From DSWT01 sp035373625 (GTDB taxonomy: Bacteria; Chloroflexota; Anaerolineae; B4-G1; SLSP01), in assembly GCA_035373625.1 (NCBI GenBank), contig DAOSNS010000002.1, forward strand, positions 189,301 through 253,300: a stretch of DNA of 64,000 bases. The letters are read 5' to 3'. Every line of letters begins with the position of its first letter. The first letter of the stretch is position 1. A model generated the notes under the pieces. It saw only the letters and a program-made list of their open reading frames with translations, ran no database searches and had not been told where the DNA came from. Below, one piece after another: positions 50,322 to 58,906 of this stretch. The translations under genes and the position numbers were made by a program.

Positions 50322-52223
50322 TCAGGGGATGATGACCGGCAGGTTGGGCGGCGCGATGCGCACATTGACCTCCGGCCGGGTGGCTTCCACGAGCCGGTCG
50401 AAACCCAACAACGGGATCAACACCCGCACGGTCCCCACGGTCGGCACGGTGAACGAGAGCTGCCCCTGGTCATCGGTATAGCCGCGCGCCAGCTCGGCTT
50501 TGGTTTCGGGCGATTGCACGCTCACGAAGAAGCCGGGAACCCCTTCGCCGGCGCCGACCTGACCATCTCCGTTGGTATCATAATACACCAACATGCGGAA
50601 GGTGCGGAAGCCGCCGGGGGTAGGTGCTGGTGTAAGGGGTGCGGGGGTGGTGATCAGACGGAAATTTAGTTCTTTGCTTCCCCCTTCACTTGTCGGCGGC
50701 GGCGTGGGCGTGGCGATAGGCGATGCCGGTGTCTGGGGCGTGCTGGTAGGCCGCGGCGTCGGTTGCGGCTGGGGCGTCACATCCGACTTTTCGGGCGCAG
50801 GCGTGACGTTGCTGCCGGGCACGGCCAGCTCGCACTTGAGCGAATAATCGCTGTTCGTCGCGTCGCGGATGTCCATCCGGTCTCCCTGGCCGATGAGGAT
50901 GTAGAGGAAGCCTTCGTAAGTAGCGTAGTAAGAAAGGCGGCTGTTGAAGTTGCCCAGGGCGATGTCATCGTTGGCCATTAAGAAGTACTGCTCTCCCGGC
51001 CCACTGTAGAACACCATACGAGGGTCAACGCCGGGATCGAGATTGCTCGTCTCACACGTCAATTGGAGTCCCGGTTTGACGCGGATTCTGAAGAAATCGT
51101 TGTCTACCTTTGCACCGCCCCAGGGCATGAAGTTGAGATTATACGTCAGCCCTGACGCGATGGTGGTGGCAAGCTCGAAATTGTAGTTGGGTTCATACGC
51201 ATCGAATCCGCCGGGCCAGGTGGGTTTGGGGGTGACGGTTGGCGATTGGGATGTGGGGGTATGGGTCGGCGTTGGCGTGTTCGTGGGCGTCGGCGTCAAC
51301 GTCGGCTGGAGGATGATGACTTCCAGCAGGTAATCCACCAGCGTGTTGGAAGGCGAGGCCGTGGTCACGCTGGACACGCACAGATGATAACGGGTCAAAC
51401 CTGCCTGCAAGGTCAATTCGACCTCGTGGTTGGTCGCGGTGGTGTTGCCCATAATGTAGTAGCCGTTGTTGTCGTAGACCTTGAGCCAGCGGTTGTACCC
51501 ATAGTCGCTCAGGATCAGGCGGTATTGCAAGCCAACGATGGTGTTGATGGCGAAACAGTCCACATCATAAATGCTGGTGACGGCCCCCACAATTTTGCCG
51601 GGGACGTCAAAAGAGTTAGCCGTTCCTACATTGTCGTTGGGTTCGCTCTCGATGGGGATGTTGGGCGGCGGCGGCATCGGTGTCTGGGTGGGCGTGGGCG
51701 TGAGCGTGGGAGTGGGCGTGTTGGTCGGCGTGGGCGTGGGAGTGACCGGCGGATCAACGGCAAGGGTGTAATCCGTTGGCCCGGCTGTAGGGTCGTTGTT
51801 CGGCGCGGTGACACGAATGTAGTAAAGGGTGGTGACTGCCTGAAAGGAGAGGCTCACCGTAGCATGGGCCGGGTCCGTCTGGACGCTTGCCACCCAGGCA
51901 TAGGCATTCGTGTAGACATCAATGCGGCGTTCTTGGGTGCTCTCGCGGGTAATGTTGACAGTATAGACGCGTCCCGAATCGGTAGTGATTCTGAAATAAT
52001 CTTCATCCCCAAGTGGACTGATCGCTCCGGTCATGGTGCCGGGGATGACGAAGATGTTGGCCGTTGAGTAGGAGTCGTTCGGCTCGACCTCGGCGGCGGT
52101 GGGCGCCAGGGGATCCGCATAACCCCACGGTGGGGACGCGGCGAGCAACATCACGGTGATGGCGCATAAGATCACCAACGTCGCCGTTCCGGTTGTCAAG
52201 CGCCTGGCTTTTGCTTTTTTCAT
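50322..52223 (-). CDS. Secreted protein with three PPC domains and a SdrD-B-like domain
   Basis: A 633-residue exported protein. After a signal peptide (about 10-32) come three pre-peptidase C-terminal (PPC) domains, each opening with an ExEPNDxxxxA-type motif (AEVEPNDSYSTAN near 40, ESEPNDNVGTAN near 190, YEPNYNFELATT near 342), separated by Thr/Pro-rich linkers. A third Thr/Pro linker (about 470-525) precedes a C-terminal SdrD-B/Cna-B-like domain with YYDTNGDGQVGAGEG, a calcium-binding-type loop. No catalytic domain is seen. It is likely a cell-surface binding or structural protein. GGGAGG lies 8 bases before ATG 52223. Confidence 0.85.
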   Translation of the reverse strand: MKKAKARRLTTGTATLVILCAITVMLLAASPPWGYADPLAPTAAEVEPNDSYSTANIFVIPGTMTGAISPLGDEDYFRITTDSGRVYTVNITRESTQERRIDVYTNAYAWVASVQTDPAHATVSLSFQAVTTLYYIRVTAPNNDPTAGPTDYTLAVDPPVTPTPTPTNTPTPTLTPTPTQTPMPPPPNIPIESEPNDNVGTANSFDVPGKIVGAVTSIYDVDCFAINTIVGLQYRLILSDYGYNRWLKVYDNNGYYIMGNTTATNHEVELTLQAGLTRYHLCVSSVTTASPSNTLVDYLLEVIILQPTLTPTPTNTPTPTHTPTSQSPTVTPKPTWPGGFDAYEPNYNFELATTIASGLTYNLNFMPWGGAKVDNDFFRIRVKPGLQLTCETSNLDPGVDPRMVFYSGPGEQYFLMANDDIALGNFNSRLSYYATYEGFLYILIGQGDRMDIRDATNSDYSLKCELAVPGSNVTPAPEKSDVTPQPQPTPRPTSTPQTPASPIATPTPPPTSEGGSKELNFRLITTPAPLTPAPTPGGFRTFRMLVYYDTNGDGQVGAGEGVPGFFVSVQSPETKAELARGYTDDQGQLSFTVPTVGTVRVLIPLLGFDRLVEATRPEVNVRIAPPNLPVIIP

Positions 52224-52293
52224 CCCTGTTCCTCCCTGGGAAGGTGTTAGTCATTAGTCGTCAGTCGCTGGTTGTTAGTCGTTCAACTGATAA

Positions 52294-54471
52294 TTAAGAA
52301 ATTGGTTCCATCGGGGCCATGCTGGCTAACAGCCGTTTGACCCCGACGCCGTTGGAAAAGAGGACGGTGACCATTTCACTGCGTCCGTCCATTTGACTTT
52401 CTAACACCATGCCTTCACCGTAGTGGGCGTGGCGCACACGCTGCCCCTGACGATACTGCAACTGCGGCGTCGCCGGCACGCTGCGTGCTCGCGCCGTATC
52501 GTTCCAGGTCACACTCCATTGACGCTGTTCGGCCTTCTTTTGTTTCCGGCGTGGATGGTTCAGGACTTCATCCGGCAGATCGCTTAAGAAGCGTGAAGGC
52601 GCCGAAGGCTCGCTACTGCCGTAATGACCCCAGCCACGACGGAAAGCGTAGGTGAGGTAGAGCCGCTTCTCGGCGCGCGTCATGCCTACGTAGAACAGCC
52701 GTCGCTCTTCGGCGACCTGTTGCGGTGAATCCAGCGAGCGGCTATGGGGCAGCAGCCCCTCCTCCAGGCCGGTGAGGAAGACCACCGGATATTCCAGTCC
52801 TTTGGCGCTGTGCAGCGTGAGCAGGGTGACGGCACGGACTTCCTCGCCGAGTTCGTCAATATCGGCAACCAGCGCCACCTCGGTCAAGAAATCGGCCAGC
52901 GTAATGTCCGGCGCCTCGGCAACGACGGCCCGCAACGCCTGTACGTTTTCCCATCGCGACTCGCCTTCCTCGGACCCGTCGCGCAAGTATGCCTCGTAGC
53001 CGGTGTCGGTCAGGATGCGGTCGAGAAGGTGCAACAAGCCGGCCTGTTCGTAGAAGGCGCGCCAGCCGTGGAGCAGCGCTGCGAATCCGTTGAGGGCTTG
53101 ATCGGCCCGACTGCTGAATTGTTTCTCCTGAAGCAGATGCTTCATCCCCTGATAGAGACTGCTGCCACGGGCGTTGGCCGTCGCGGAAATGGTCGCCAGC
53201 GTGCGCGCACCAATGCCACGCGGCGGGGTGTTGATCACGCGCATCAAACTGATGTCGTCATCCGGTGTCTGGACGAGGCGCAGGTAGGCCAGCACGTCCT
53301 TGATCTCTTTGCGCGCATAGAAGCGCGTGGCGCCGATGAGGCGATAGGGAATGCCGTGGCGCACGAAGGTCTCTTCCAGCGCGCGGGATTGTGCGTTGGT
53401 GCGGTACATCACGGCGATGTCACTGTAAGCGTAGCCGGAGCGCGTCAGCGTTTTGATCTCGCGGGCGACGAAATCGGCCTCTTCCTGTTCGTCGTAGGCT
53501 TCGTGCAAGGTGATAGGATCGCCGCCGCGCTTTTGGGTGAAGAGATGCTTGGGCGTGCGGTCGGGGTTGGGGGCGATGACGGCCTGCGCGGCGTCCAGGA
53601 TGGTCTGCGTGGAGCGGTAGTTCTCCTCCAGAAGGTACTGGCGCAGTTCGGGGAAGTCTTGGCGCAACCGTTGGATGTTGCGGTAATCGGCCCCACGCCA
53701 CGAGTAGATGGATTGATCCTCGTCGGCCACGACGTACAGGCTGCGGTGCTCCTGCGCCAACAGTTGCAGGATGATGTACTGCGCCATGTTCGTATCCTGG
53801 AACTCGTCCACCAGCAGATACCGGTAGCGGCGCTGATATTTATCGCGGATGTCCGGGTCGTTGTGCAGCAACTTCGCCGTCTCCATCAACAAGTCGTCGA
53901 AGTCGAGGCCGTCGTTTTTGCGCAGCGTGTCTTGATAGCGCGCATAAGCCCGCGCGACGATTTCGTCGTAGTAGGTCTGCACCGGATAGGCATCCGGCGG
54001 GATGAGTTCGTTCTTCGCGGCGGAGACGGCGCTCAGCAGGGCCTGTGGCCGATAGCGTTTGTCGTCCAGTCCGAGGTCTTTGACCACCTGCTTCATCACA
54101 TTGAGCTGGTCGTCGGTGTCGAAGATCAAATAATTGCCGGAAAGCCCGGCGGCTGCGGCCTCGCGGCGCAGGATACGGGCGCAGGCCGCATGGAAGGTGC
54201 CGAGCGTCATCGTCTGCGCCGCCGCATCACCGAGCATGGTGTCGAGCCGGTGGCGCATCTCGCGGGCGGCCTTGTTGGTGAAGGTGACGGCGAAAACCTG
54301 CCAGGCCGGCACATGCATTTCTGCCAGCATCCAGGCGATACGGTGGGTGAGCACACGCGTTTTGCCGGATCCGGGTCCGGCAAGCACTAACACCGGTCCG
54401 TTGGGCGTGGTGATAGCGGCGCGTTGCTGGGCGTTCAGTGTTTGCAAAAGTGGATGGTTTTGTTCGTTCAT
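52294..54471 (-). CDS. pcrA: UvrD/PcrA-family ATP-dependent DNA helicase
   Basis: 3'-to-5' helicase of superfamily 1A for repair and replication. The 725-residue protein carries motif I (AGPGSGKT, 31-38), Walker B region VDEFQDTN, motif III DEDQSIYSWRGAD, motif V HSAKGLEYPVVFLTG and motif VI RRLFYVGMTRAEKRLYLTYA, plus the C-terminal PcrA-type Tudor-like part (GQRVRHAHYGEGMV) used to bind RNA polymerase. No ribosome-binding site is visible; a promoter lies so close (54479-54507) that the mRNA may be leaderless. It is separated from the SPFH operon by a terminator. Confidence 0.95.
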   Translation of the reverse strand: MNEQNHPLLQTLNAQQRAAITTPNGPVLVLAGPGSGKTRVLTHRIAWMLAEMHVPAWQVFAVTFTNKAAREMRHRLDTMLGDAAAQTMTLGTFHAACARILRREAAAAGLSGNYLIFDTDDQLNVMKQVVKDLGLDDKRYRPQALLSAVSAAKNELIPPDAYPVQTYYDEIVARAYARYQDTLRKNDGLDFDDLLMETAKLLHNDPDIRDKYQRRYRYLLVDEFQDTNMAQYIILQLLAQEHRSLYVVADEDQSIYSWRGADYRNIQRLRQDFPELRQYLLEENYRSTQTILDAAQAVIAPNPDRTPKHLFTQKRGGDPITLHEAYDEQEEADFVAREIKTLTRSGYAYSDIAVMYRTNAQSRALEETFVRHGIPYRLIGATRFYARKEIKDVLAYLRLVQTPDDDISLMRVINTPPRGIGARTLATISATANARGSSLYQGMKHLLQEKQFSSRADQALNGFAALLHGWRAFYEQAGLLHLLDRILTDTGYEAYLRDGSEEGESRWENVQALRAVVAEAPDITLADFLTEVALVADIDELGEEVRAVTLLTLHSAKGLEYPVVFLTGLEEGLLPHSRSLDSPQQVAEERRLFYVGMTRAEKRLYLTYAFRRGWGHYGSSEPSAPSRFLSDLPDEVLNHPRRKQKKAEQRQWSVTWNDTARARSVPATPQLQYRQGQRVRHAHYGEGMVLESQMDGRSEMVTVLFSNGVGVKRLLASMAPMEPIS

Positions 54472-54478
54472 CGGTCAC

Positions 54479-54507
54479 TATTGTAACACGGAGAGACGCT
54501 GAAGCAA
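54479..54507 (-). promoter_or_regulatory. Promoter giving a near-leaderless pcrA transcript
   Basis: Minus strand: TTGCTT (54502-54507), 17-base spacer, TACAAT (54479-54484). Eight bases separate the -10 box from the ATG at 54471, so the transcript would start at or within 2 bases of the start codon. Confidence 0.55.
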
Positions 54508-54510
54508 ATG

Positions 54511-54539
54511 AAAAAGCGCACATCCGACCCGGATGTGCG
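54511..54539 (-). terminator. Terminator of the SPFH operon
   Basis: CGCACATCCG (54517-54526) pairs perfectly with CGGATGTGCG (54530-54539) around a 3-base loop. On the minus strand it is followed by a run of five T (54511-54515). Confidence 0.85.
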
Positions 54540-54565
54540 GATGAGCGGTGTATATCCCCGTGGAC

Positions 54566-56173
54566 CTATCTTAATTCCTTCTTGATCCTTTCAAAGCGCA
54601 TCAGGCTGTCTTCGGGAATGAAGACTTTTTGCGCTGCGGCGGTGCGCTCGATCATGTCAATGAAGCCGAGCAGTACGTAATCCATCGAAATCTGATCGAG
54701 CCGGCGCTCTTCGGTCATCGTCGTCAGCGTACCGATCAGCCTGTCCAGCATCTCTTGACGGACTTGATTCACGGCACGTTCGCGCATCTTCAATTCCTGG
54801 ATGCGTTCATCGGACTCGATCTTTTGGACTTCGATGTCGCGCCGCGTTCGCCAGGTCTTGGCCCATTCTTCGAGCACCTGGCCCTGGAACTCGATGTCGT
54901 GGAGCGTGACATCCATAATTTCGACGCCGAAATCCCTGGTAGATGCCGTGAGAGCATCCAGGAGCGCCTGACGGATTTGCCGGCGCACATTAACATCGAG
55001 CAGCTCATCGAGTTTGTACTGGGCGAGAATTTTGGTGCGCATGGTCCCTTCGGTAGCGCCCAAGACCACCCGCTTGTCCCAGCTCATCAGACGATCCGGT
55101 TCTGTGCGCCACGCCTCGCGGATCCACTTGCAGGCGGCGGCCTTGAGGATGTGCTCATCGTCGTTGACGACTTTATATTTGGTGGCGACTTCGTAAGTGA
55201 TGGGGATGCCATCCTGGGTAATCGCATTCACTTTGAACGACCAGCGTTGCGGGCGCAGATCAATGATGTCCCAGATCTTCTCAAAAGGCGTCAGGCGCGG
55301 GAAGCCCGGCCCGCGAAGGATGCGGGCGAGTTTCCCACCTTTCTCGGTAATCACGGCGCTATCCAGGCGGATGACAAGGCCGGCCGGCCCGCCGATTTTC
55401 TTGACGGGGTCTTTTCCCAGGATGATCTTTCCCCCCTGAATAATCAGGAAAGGCGAAAAGCCGGGGCGTCCGAAGATGCGATGCCAGAGAAACCGCCGAC
55501 CTTCCTCCAGGCTGTTAAGCCGGTACAGGGCAGTGATGAAGGCGGCGCAAAGCAACAGCGCCGTCAGGAAGCTCCCTGCTCCGGGGAGCATGCCGCCGAA
55601 GACACTGACAATGAACGTCTGAATGTATATTGGGAATTTGTCTACAGGGTTTTTGACTTCTTGAATGGTGGCGACGGTCGCCGTACTGCCGTCGAAGTTT
55701 TGTACCTTCGTCACCCGGATGGTGAGGGAGCATGTGGCGGTCTGGGCAACCGGTGCATCGTTGTTGGAGAAGATAACGGTGACATCGTGATACCCTTCGG
55801 GAGCCGTGTCCAGGACATTCAGGCGCGCTCTAAACTGCCCACCCACCGTCGTCGCCGGAACGATGTCGCTGAGGGAAAAATAGTTTTTATCTTCTGTCTC
55901 CACGTTGGCGGTGGAAAGCGCCGCCGCTTCGAGGGTCTCGCTGGCCCGCTTGTGCGTCAATGCCGCATTGACGACGATGCCGTCGCTGTCGGTGGCGGTC
56001 ACCAGACGGTCGCCGCTGAGGCTCTCCGGGCAGTGGGGGACAATCGGCCAATTGTAGAACCAGGTATTAAGGGAGACGGCCGCCAGGCTCATTAGGAAAA
56101 GCAGCATGCCCACAACGAGAAGGGTGATGAAGACCCGAGTGTAATACTGTCTTGCTCTTCTGAAGTTGAACAT
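54566..56173 (-). CDS. SPFH/Band 7 domain membrane protein
   Basis: A 535-residue protein with an N-terminal membrane helix (about 12-38), an outer domain of about 130 residues, a second helix (about 187-210), then an SPFH domain in the cytoplasm (GLVIRLDSAVITEKGGK, IIDLRPQRWSFKVNAITQDG, PITYEVATKYKVVND) followed by a helical tail (about 425-515). Proteins of this fold oligomerise into large membrane rings or microdomain scaffolds. It is the second gene of a two-gene operon with another, larger SPFH protein (gap 21 bases); the IDLRPQ motif is shared, which suggests they assemble together. Function unknown. Confidence 0.82.
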   Translation of the reverse strand: MFNFRRARQYYTRVFITLLVVGMLLFLMSLAAVSLNTWFYNWPIVPHCPESLSGDRLVTATDSDGIVVNAALTHKRASETLEAAALSTANVETEDKNYFSLSDIVPATTVGGQFRARLNVLDTAPEGYHDVTVIFSNNDAPVAQTATCSLTIRVTKVQNFDGSTATVATIQEVKNPVDKFPIYIQTFIVSVFGGMLPGAGSFLTALLLCAAFITALYRLNSLEEGRRFLWHRIFGRPGFSPFLIIQGGKIILGKDPVKKIGGPAGLVIRLDSAVITEKGGKLARILRGPGFPRLTPFEKIWDIIDLRPQRWSFKVNAITQDGIPITYEVATKYKVVNDDEHILKAAACKWIREAWRTEPDRLMSWDKRVVLGATEGTMRTKILAQYKLDELLDVNVRRQIRQALLDALTASTRDFGVEIMDVTLHDIEFQGQVLEEWAKTWRTRRDIEVQKIESDERIQELKMRERAVNQVRQEMLDRLIGTLTTMTEERRLDQISMDYVLLGFIDMIERTAAAQKVFIPEDSLMRFERIKKELR

Positions 56174-56194
56174 TTTTCCCTCCTCAAGGGGGAA

Positions 56195-58759
56195 CTAACC
56201 GCTGATATGCCTGAGCAACTCAACCACATAAGGAGACAGACAAAGCCCGGTCGGCAATTGCAGCGCGCTGCCTTCGTCCGAGGATTCCGGTTTGGCCGAT
56301 GGCGAGATGCCCATCGCCTCGAAGAGCTTGATCGCCAGGGCGCGCTTGCTGATGCCGCTGTCGGCTTCCTGCAGAACCTGAGTCAGGCGGGAAAGCATCT
56401 CCAACCGCACCTCGCCGAGCACTTCCTGTTCGCGGAGGGCAATGCGCGCCTGGGCCTCGGCGACGGCGATTTCAACATCTTTTTCGCGTTTGACCTCCCA
56501 GTTTTTGATGCGCTGCGCCATGATGTCCTCAGGAACCTTGATGTCGCTGATGCCGCCACCGACGACCTCAATGCCCAACGGCTTCATGGTCTCCTTAAGT
56601 TTGCCGATGAAGGCATCGGAGATTTCCACGCGGGGATTTCGCCGACGCGAAGCCTGAAGGGCATCATCCCAGCTTATGCCCGGCTGTAGATAATCGTCGC
56701 GCTGCGTGGGTGGGGCGCTGCAACACGCATAGCGCCAGGCATTTTGCGCTTCGCGCGATAGCATCTCGAAGTCCGTCAGCGAGGTGAGTCCGCAGGTTGC
56801 CCCCGCGCGCGGATGGATGTCCGTGAGGGTGTGGTCATTTACGACCGCCTGGGGCACGCCGATCAGGACGCGCAGGCTCTTGGTGACCGCGCCGATGATG
56901 GTAATCTCATCGGTGGAGATGCCAAAGTGGTCGGTCAGGGTTTTAAGGAGGTCTTTCAAAGGGATGCGGCTGCCTGTAGATGTGACAACGAGCGCCTCAA
57001 CTTTAGCCGGTAGCTCACAGGTGGCCGGGACCGGGAAGAGCCGCGCGATGTACTTACTCGGCCAGCGTCTTTGGATCTGCTGCGCCAGACAGCCGATCGC
57101 CTTTCGCTTGTCGAAGTGCTCGACCAACGTTTCTGCCAGGTCGCCTTCGGCCTGATATTTGAAGAGCGGGTAATCGCAGCCCACGTCAAAGGCCAGGTCT
57201 TTGAGTTCGTCGGCGGTCAGGCGGCGGGCCATAAAGTTGCGCAGCTTTTCACTTACCGTGAGCGTGGCGCTATAGACGCCTTTGATGCCCGGCCTGCTGA
57301 TTTCTTCCGGTTCCTCGGCCGGCTCGTACCTGGGTCTGTCAGGATCACGGGTATCCATATGCAGCTCGTTGCAGGTATAATGCGCCACCACTTCTTTGAG
57401 CAGCGGCGGCCCCATCGTGAGCACCAGTTCGTGCCAGGGACGGGGTTTCAATTCCTCGGTGACAAGTTGATCTGCACCCCGCTCGAATTTGTGTTCGACC
57501 ACCGCATGGTCATAGACGGCTTTGAGGACGGCGTCTTTATCGTAGGGATAGGAACTGCCGAGTTCGACCTTGCGCCCATCGGCCCAGATGCGATTGGGCA
57601 TAAAGGTAAAGATGCTCGCCGTGATGCCGTCTTTGGTTTCGGCCTTGATCGTGGTGACCCGCAGTTGAGGCCGCAAGTCCACATCGGTGTAGAGCTGCTC
57701 GAATTGTTTGGTAAAGCTCAATCCCGGCGGGCAGACCCTGAAGGTGATGCCGTCGGAAGTTACGGCCAGATGATTGCAATCGGTCAAGATGATCCCCGGG
57801 CCGGCGAAGAATTGTCGGAATGGGTCGCCGCTGACAACCGCATCGGGCTTTTCTTTGTCTTGCGTTTCGCGCGTTTTCCAGTCCTCGATCACGTAATAGG
57901 GATAGTTTGTCCCCAAGAGGAAGGTGAGCACGCTGCGGAAGGCGTTGGCCCGGCCATCGTCTTGGGTGGAGGGGAACAGGCAGCGAAAGACCGGCTTGAC
58001 GAGTTGTTCATTCAAGACAACATCCTCACCCAGGGGAAGCACGTTGAGCACGGTGGGGATTTTTTCGTGGTCCGGCAGCGGCAGAGAAAGGATCGAGAAG
58101 TAGTACAACGTCCCCCAGAAGATGATCTGCGCCGGCAGGGTGATCAGCAACAGCCCGATTCGTCCGGCAGCCTGATAGCCGATCCAGCAGGCCAGGAAGA
58201 ATTCAAACCACAGCAGGGCAAGCAAAGCCATGCCTTTGCCCTTGAGCATCAACGTACTGAACAACCACACGCCGACTGTGCCCACCAGCGCCACGGTGAG
58301 CAGTAAAGCCCAGGTGGTGTCGGGCGTTTTGAAGAGGTAGTAGAACGGGATGGCGGTGAAAATGAGGCAGAAAGCTGCCGCAATGGTGAAAGCGACACCG
58401 AAGATGACGGCACCTAGCTCCTGGCTGAAAAAATAACCGAGCGTCCCGGCCAGAGCCGTGGCCCACATAGCGACTTCCAGGATCAAATAGATGTGGAGCA
58501 GGTAAGGCGCTACACTGTCGGGAAACTTCGCCACGGTTGGCACGAGATGGTAGAAAGGCAGTTCCTCAGGTTTGAAAACCGAAGCCAGTAACAGGAGCAG
58601 GAAGCCATTATAGACAAGGGTCAGCGACCCCAGAATCAGCGGCGCCCGCTTCGATCTCCAGAAAAGGAAACCGAGGATCACCGCCAGGAGGCAGGCCATG
58701 CCTCCTTCGAGCAACAATGTCCGTCCGGCCTGCGTAAGGAGCGTTGTGAACATAGTCAT
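56195..58759 (-). CDS. Polytopic membrane protein with SPFH-like domain
   Basis: An 854-residue protein with about seven membrane helices in its first 230 residues, followed by a divergent SPFH-like domain (GPGIILTDCNHLAVTSDG, DVDLRPQLRVTTIKAETKDG) and a second helical region ending in VKREKDVEIAVAEAQARIAL, the coiled-coil typical of SPFH proteins. A polytopic N terminus is unusual for this superfamily, in which members mostly have a single anchor. The insert between about 450 and 700 is not recognised. It is followed 21 bases later by a second SPFH gene. I infer a hetero-oligomeric membrane scaffold. The start has AGGGGGG a few bases upstream. Confidence 0.75.
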   Translation of the reverse strand: MTMFTTLLTQAGRTLLLEGGMACLLAVILGFLFWRSKRAPLILGSLTLVYNGFLLLLLASVFKPEELPFYHLVPTVAKFPDSVAPYLLHIYLILEVAMWATALAGTLGYFFSQELGAVIFGVAFTIAAAFCLIFTAIPFYYLFKTPDTTWALLLTVALVGTVGVWLFSTLMLKGKGMALLALLWFEFFLACWIGYQAAGRIGLLLITLPAQIIFWGTLYYFSILSLPLPDHEKIPTVLNVLPLGEDVVLNEQLVKPVFRCLFPSTQDDGRANAFRSVLTFLLGTNYPYYVIEDWKTRETQDKEKPDAVVSGDPFRQFFAGPGIILTDCNHLAVTSDGITFRVCPPGLSFTKQFEQLYTDVDLRPQLRVTTIKAETKDGITASIFTFMPNRIWADGRKVELGSSYPYDKDAVLKAVYDHAVVEHKFERGADQLVTEELKPRPWHELVLTMGPPLLKEVVAHYTCNELHMDTRDPDRPRYEPAEEPEEISRPGIKGVYSATLTVSEKLRNFMARRLTADELKDLAFDVGCDYPLFKYQAEGDLAETLVEHFDKRKAIGCLAQQIQRRWPSKYIARLFPVPATCELPAKVEALVVTSTGSRIPLKDLLKTLTDHFGISTDEITIIGAVTKSLRVLIGVPQAVVNDHTLTDIHPRAGATCGLTSLTDFEMLSREAQNAWRYACCSAPPTQRDDYLQPGISWDDALQASRRRNPRVEISDAFIGKLKETMKPLGIEVVGGGISDIKVPEDIMAQRIKNWEVKREKDVEIAVAEAQARIALREQEVLGEVRLEMLSRLTQVLQEADSGISKRALAIKLFEAMGISPSAKPESSDEGSALQLPTGLCLSPYVVELLRHISG

Positions 58760-58805
58760 TTGTCCCCCCTTAACTCGATGGCGCCAGGTTGAGGTTTCTC
58801 ACTTC

Positions 58806-58834
58806 ATTATAGTAAGATTTGCGCTTGAATGCAA
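58806..58834 (-). promoter_or_regulatory. Strong sigma-70 promoter of the SPFH operon
   Basis: Minus strand: TTGCAT (58829-58834), 17-base spacer, perfect TATAAT (58806-58811), about 46 bases before the start at 58759. Confidence 0.7.
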
Positions 58835-58906
58835 ATCCAACGGAATTCGGGGGGCATTTTTTTGATACCTGATTGAGACGCCCGGCTAAAACTCGAACAG
58901 GTAGGG

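Noticed and set aside
52744..54390. A 548-codon plus-strand open frame opposite pcrA, and long ones opposite the SPFH genes
   Set aside because: These are antisense frames kept open by GC-rich codons; the minus-strand genes carry all conserved motifs.
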